Assembly (NCBI GenBank): GCA_020436955.1
Contig: JAGQWW010000069.1
Coordinates: 1 to 10,003, forward strand
Direction: 5' to 3'
Length of the DNA stretch: 10,003 nucleotides
DNA from: Saprospiraceae bacterium
GTDB taxonomy: Bacteria; Bacteroidota; Bacteroidia; Chitinophagales; Saprospiraceae
Position numbers and translations under genes: made by a program. Below the pieces are notes generated by a model that made no database searches, had not been told where the DNA came from, and saw nothing but the letters and a program-made list of their open reading frames with translations. Below, piece after piece: positions 6,412 to 10,003 of the stretch. How positions within the stretch are numbered: position 1 is the first letter of the stretch; every line of letters begins with the position of its first letter.

Positions 6412-6462
6412 TAATGTGATTTTTTATACGGCAATTAATACCTAAATTGCTATTGATTTACC

Positions 6463-9400
6463 ATGGCCTTAAACTATGCCCATATGATCTGTAAACCTCG
6501 CCTTTTACTGTTGATTTCCCTATTAGGATTTACTTTTCTCAAATTACAAGCCCAAGACTGTTCCTCGATTATTGTGGAGGACAAAAAAATAAACAGCATA
6601 CATATCCTCAAGACCAGTAGTCAGGTATTGGTAGTGAGAGGAAATTACAGTTACAGTATCGAATTGTTGCACGACGATAAAGGCTTCATCGGTCGCATGT
6701 TTTCCAAAAGTGGCGTTGAATTTAATACAGACGATGAGGTAATCTTCATGGATAACAAACAGCAGCGAAGATCCTACAAGTTTATTGCAATGGGAGAAGT
6801 GTTGAAGCAAGGGGGTGCCCCTGTTTTCACCAACGACCTAAAAATGGATGCTGAAGCTATTAAATGGTTTTCAGAAGGAACCATAGAAACCATTTATATC
6901 AAAAACAACATCAGTAACCAGATGCGGAAATTTACGGTCAACCCAAACCGTCAAGCCGAATTTGGTAACCAGGCCACCTGCTTTTACAATAAATTGGATA
7001 AATCCCTTATAAATACCTCCGAAGTGGTAGGTGTTGACCTTAGTGGAGGGGACCGTCCTATCAGTTCTACTTCCAGAAATAAAAAGCCGGTTAGTTCTAC
7101 TCCGGTAAGTGGTGGCGGCGATAAAGCTACCCAGGAAGACGAACAGGAAGTTTCAACCTTAAGAAAAGAACTGGCCGATGAAAAGGTAAGGCTGAAGGAA
7201 GAAATAAAAGCAGAGCGTGAAAAAGCCGACCAGATTAAAAAGCAAATCCAGCAAGAGGTAATGCTGGCAAAGGAACAAGGCGAAGAGAAAAAGAAAGAAA
7301 TTGCCAATGAGGTTTTGGATGCTCGGAAAAGAGCTGAAGTAGAAATGGAAAAGGCAAGAAAAGAGGTCGCAGATATGGTCCAGGATGCTCGTTCAAAGGC
7401 CAGTACCGAGATTGATAAAATTAACCTCAGTGTAGTAGAATCCCGTCAAAGAGCTTCTGAGGAAATTGCCAAAGCCAGAGATGCATCAGCAGCAGAAGTA
7501 GCGCAAGCCCGTCAACAAGCTGCTGACCAAATCAAGCAGGTAAAAGAGAGGTTGGAACAGGCTAAATTGGAATATGCCGATGAAATTGCCACCGCAAGAG
7601 AGAATTCGCAAAGTGAATTACTTCGCATCCGTGAAGAAACGGCCAACATGATAGCTGAAGCACGTAAACAAGCCAAGTCCGAACAAAACAAGACATCGGA
7701 AGAAGTGGTAGTTGCACAACAAAGTGCTTCTCAGCAAATTCTTTCCATCAAAGAAAAGGCTGCTGAAGAAGTAGCTCAAGCCAGAGAACAAGCAGTTATA
7801 GAAAAGGAAAAACTTGCTTTTGAAATAGCTGAAACCAGAAGGAAAGCTTCTGAGGAAAAAGCATTGATTAAACAAAATGCAGCTTCAGAAATTGCCGAAT
7901 TAAAGGAATCGATAGCGAAGGAAAAAGAAGCAGCTGCACTGGAAGTAGCTGAATCGAAGAAAAAAGCAGCCGAGGAAATTGGCGAGACCAAACAACTGGT
8001 TGCACAGGAAAAAGAACGCGCCAGAAATGAGATTGAAACCACCAAACAAAGTGCTTCTGAAGAAGTAGCTGAAACCCGCCAGGCAGCAGAAGCTCAAAAA
8101 GCCACCATTGCTGAAAATGTAAATCAAGCCCGCCAACGCGCTGCGATGACCATAGAACAAATCAGCAAAGAAGAAGCCGGTAAGATCAAATCGATACGTG
8201 AAAATGCAGCTGTAGAAAAAGAAAAGGTCGCTAATGAAGTCCTGGCTGCTAAAAAGCGTGCAGAGGAAGAAATGCTGAAAATTCAAAAGGAATTGCAAGA
8301 TGCTATCGCTGCTGCCAAAGCCAAAGAAAATGAAGTAAAAGAAAAATCAGCCAAGGAGGTACAAGCTGCCAGAGTTAGAGCTGAAGAGGAAATAAAGCAA
8401 GCACAGGCAGAAGCACAGGCCCGCGTACAAGAAGCCAGCACCAATGCCGCCAATGCTAAGAATCAATATGCAACTTCCGTTGCTTCAGCACAAGAAACTT
8501 CTCAAGGCAAAATCAAACAAATCCAGGAAGAAGCTGCCGCTGCTATTGCTGCTGCGAAAGAAAATGAAGCTTCCGCTAAAAACACTTCTGCAGAAGAAGT
8601 TGTGCAAGCCAGAGAGAATGCAGCAAAAGAAGTACGTATAGCCAGAGAAAATGCAGCTAATGAAATTGCCAAAGCAAAACAACAACAGGTAGAAGCTGTA
8701 GAACTGGCTGCTACCTCCATCGCTGAAGCTAAACGAAATGCTGCTGAAACGATAGCTGAAGTCCAAAAAGGTGAGGCCGAAGCAGTCCAGAAAGCCCGAG
8801 AAGCTGCTGCTATTGAAAAACAAAAAATAGCAGGTAGTGTAGCTGAAGCCAGGGAAAGAGGTTCGCAGGAAATTTCACTTATCAAAGAACAAGTCGCAAA
8901 TGAAATCAAACTTTCAAAAGAAGATGCGACCAAACAAAAAGAACAATTGGCCCTGGACGTACTAAAGGCCAGAGAAGAAGCAGCTGCCACTATCGCTACA
9001 ACTCAAGAAAATGCTGCCCAGGAAGTTGCTGCTGCTCAGAAACAGGCTACTGAGGCAATTGCACTAGCACAAAAAGAGATGTTGGAAAAGAAAACTGCCT
9101 TCAAAGCAGAGATTGCCCAATCTGAGCAAGATGCCAAACAAAGCATCGCTGAAGCCAGAGAAAATGCCAAAACTGAGATAGATAAGATATTGCAGGAAAC
9201 TGCCAGCAAAAAAGCGCAGTATGTAAAAGAAACTGAAGAAGCAAGATCGGTTTCACTGGCAGAAATCAACAAAGCCAAACAGGAATCCAGCGAAGCCATT
9301 TACGCTGCTAAACAACAGGCCCTGGAGCAAATCAATACCGTAAAAGAAGAAACAGCCGTTCAAATCAACGATGAAATGACCAGGCTAAATGACCTCAAAA

Positions 9401-9600
9401 AAGAAGTCGCACAAAAGCGTAAAGAACTGGAAGACGAAAAAACCAATACCATCAATGCTATTGCTGCTGAAAAACAAAAAGTAGCCAATCAGGAAAAAGA
9501 GCTTACCCGCGTTATGGGTGAAGTAAAACAAGCCGAAGCCAAACTGGCCAGCCTAAAAGAAGAAATCGAAAAGCTGGAGAAAGAGAAGAAGGGGAATTAG
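6463..9600 (+). CDS. Exported protein: N-terminal domain plus long hendecad helical rod
   Basis: A 1045-residue protein of no family I can name. Residues 1-31 look like a signal peptide (hydrophobic 14-27, ending LQAQ before DC). Starting at Met8 (6484) would also leave a good signal, so the exact start is open. Residues ~32-190 form a mixed, beta-rich domain with two cysteines (C33, C173) that could form a disulfide. Residues 191-226 are a Ser/Gly-rich linker. From ~228 to the end the protein is almost all Ala, Glu, Lys, Gln and Arg, with no proline, cysteine or tryptophan. Motifs like E[IV]AxA[RK] recur at steps of 11 and 18 residues, the pattern of a nearly straight helical rod. The last ~80 residues look more like ordinary heptad coiled coil. 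Likely periplasmic or outer-membrane associated, perhaps structural. Some similarity to TolA-like rods is compositional only. Confidence 0.85.
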   Translation: MALNYAHMICKPRLLLLISLLGFTFLKLQAQDCSSIIVEDKKINSIHILKTSSQVLVVRGNYSYSIELLHDDKGFIGRMFSKSGVEFNTDDEVIFMDNKQQRRSYKFIAMGEVLKQGGAPVFTNDLKMDAEAIKWFSEGTIETIYIKNNISNQMRKFTVNPNRQAEFGNQATCFYNKLDKSLINTSEVVGVDLSGGDRPISSTSRNKKPVSSTPVSGGGDKATQEDEQEVSTLRKELADEKVRLKEEIKAEREKADQIKKQIQQEVMLAKEQGEEKKKEIANEVLDARKRAEVEMEKARKEVADMVQDARSKASTEIDKINLSVVESRQRASEEIAKARDASAAEVAQARQQAADQIKQVKERLEQAKLEYADEIATARENSQSELLRIREETANMIAEARKQAKSEQNKTSEEVVVAQQSASQQILSIKEKAAEEVAQAREQAVIEKEKLAFEIAETRRKASEEKALIKQNAASEIAELKESIAKEKEAAALEVAESKKKAAEEIGETKQLVAQEKERARNEIETTKQSASEEVAETRQAAEAQKATIAENVNQARQRAAMTIEQISKEEAGKIKSIRENAAVEKEKVANEVLAAKKRAEEEMLKIQKELQDAIAAAKAKENEVKEKSAKEVQAARVRAEEEIKQAQAEAQARVQEASTNAANAKNQYATSVASAQETSQGKIKQIQEEAAAAIAAAKENEASAKNTSAEEVVQARENAAKEVRIARENAANEIAKAKQQQVEAVELAATSIAEAKRNAAETIAEVQKGEAEAVQKAREAAAIEKQKIAGSVAEARERGSQEISLIKEQVANEIKLSKEDATKQKEQLALDVLKAREEAAATIATTQENAAQEVAAAQKQATEAIALAQKEMLEKKTAFKAEIAQSEQDAKQSIAEARENAKTEIDKILQETASKKAQYVKETEEARSVSLAEINKAKQESSEAIYAAKQQALEQINTVKEETAVQINDEMTRLNDLKKEVAQKRKELEDEKTNTINAIAAEKQKVANQEKELTRVMGEVKQAEAKLASLKEEIEKLEKEKKGN

Positions 9601-9603
9601 GGG

Positions 9604-9710
9604 GGAGGATGGAAGATGGAAGATTGAAGATTGAAGATGGAAGATGGAGGATGATAGATTTTTGATTTTTGATTCTTGATTTTTAGTATTTGATTTTTGG
9701 TTTTTTGATA
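9604..9710. repeat. Heptamer tandem repeats GGAAGAT and GATTTTT
   Basis: Positions 9604-9659 are eight 7-bp units of [G/T]GAAGAT type, running directly from the end of the coiled-coil gene. From 9657 the units become GATTTTT (9657, 9664, 9671, 9678, 9692), with one divergent unit (AGTATTT) at 9685. Nothing in 9601-10003 looks like a gene: the open minus-strand frame here exists because 21-bp-periodic repeats avoid stop codons. Confidence 0.9.
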
Positions 9711-9785
9711 CACCCACAAAGCCGCCCCATTGAGGGGGGTGAGGATTTTTGGTTTTTGGTTTTTGATTTTTGGTTTTTGATTTTC
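9711..9785. repeat. C/G element and second GGTTTTT heptamer tract
   Basis: Positions 9711-9743 contain a CCCC-ATTG-A-GGGGGG element bounded by CACCC and GGGTG. On the minus strand it reads CCCCCCTCAATGGGG and resembles the element at 19-46. Positions 9744-9785 are six heptamers alternating GATTTTT and GGTTTTT. Confidence 0.7.
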
Positions 9786-9802
9786 TAAGGCCTTTAGTTA
9801 AT

Positions 9803-9844
9803 GATCGAAGTAGGTCAAAGGCATGCCTTTGACCTACTTCGATC
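9803..9844. repeat. 42-bp perfect palindrome sharing its core with 3104-3157
   Basis: Two 21-base arms are exact reverse complements centred at 9823/9824. The inner part reads GGTCAAAGGCA and its complement, against GGTCAATGGCA in the earlier palindrome. The outer arms (GATCGAAGTA) are unrelated to the earlier ones. No T-run follows, so it is a poor intrinsic terminator, although it could still mark the end of the coiled-coil transcript. Confidence 0.85.
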
Positions 9845-9869
9845 GTAACGAAGAAAAAGAAAGTAGATT

Positions 9870-10003
9870 GGGGATCGGGGATCGGGGAATGGGGATAGGG
9901 GATTAAGGATGGAAGATGAAGAATGAAATTAGGGTTTAAGAAAAGCCAATGGCTAATGGCCAACAGCGAAAAGCCTCCAAAGACTAAAGACCAAAGACTA
10001 AAG
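9870..10003. repeat. Heptamer tracts GGGGATC, GCCAATG and AAAGACT
   Basis: Five units of GGGGATC type fill 9870-9904. Four GCCAATG-like units fill 9945-9972. AAAGACT, AAAGACC, AAAGACT and a partial unit fill 9979-10003 and continue out of the window. Between them, 9905-9944 is degenerate G/A-rich sequence. Confidence 0.85.

Noticed and set aside
7618..9299. Several Phe/Ser-rich minus-strand frames under the rod region
   Set aside because: They are the antisense of Lys/Glu/Ala-rich coding sequence, which contains few antisense stops. They have no starts or context of their own.
9553..9963. 136-residue open frame on the - strand
   Set aside because: It runs through heptamer repeats, which give a 21-bp coding period without stops, and overlaps the end of the coiled-coil gene. 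The protein is a KNQKPKTKN-type simple repeat.

Overview
The window most likely comes from a Bacteroidota (Bacteroidetes) chromosome, perhaps the Saprospiraceae or a relative. The grounds are low-to-moderate GC, promoter -7 boxes of the TAnnTTTG type, weak ribosome binding sites, a lipoprotein whose lipobox cysteine is followed by Glu-Lys-Asp, and gene ends filled with short-period repeats. The phylum call is fairly secure. The family call is an inference.

Layout: 1-177 is a repeat-rich flank ending in a bidirectional terminator. 178-453 (-) is ribosomal protein bL31 type B. 640-1500 (+) is a UbiA-like membrane protein that lacks the first Asp-rich motif. 1631-2359 (+) is an alpha/beta-hydrolase esterase, followed 9 bp later by pnuC (2369-2968, +), the nicotinamide riboside transporter. 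2969-3709 has no gene: it holds heptamer repeats, a 54-bp perfect palindrome that can act as a terminator, and four ~130-bp direct repeats. 3710-4531 (-) is a secreted lipoprotein of unknown function with three cysteine-bounded modules. 4769-5317 and 5345-6274 (+) are pyrR and pyrB, a small pyrimidine biosynthesis operon with a promoter that almost touches the pyrR start codon. 6463-9600 (+) is a 1045-residue exported protein with a small N-terminal domain and an ~815-residue proline-free helical rod. 9601-10003 again holds heptamer repeats and a second long palindrome related to the first.

The genes do not form one system. They look like ordinary chromosomal genes: translation (bL31), NAD precursor uptake (PnuC), pyrimidine synthesis (PyrR/PyrB), and cell-envelope proteins (lipoprotein, coiled-coil protein). 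The most distinctive content is in the spacers. Tandem repeats of several different heptamers, and palindromes sharing one core, sit only downstream of genes and never in the promoter-containing spacers of this window. The long hendecad rod and the three-module lipoprotein are the most interesting uncharacterised proteins.
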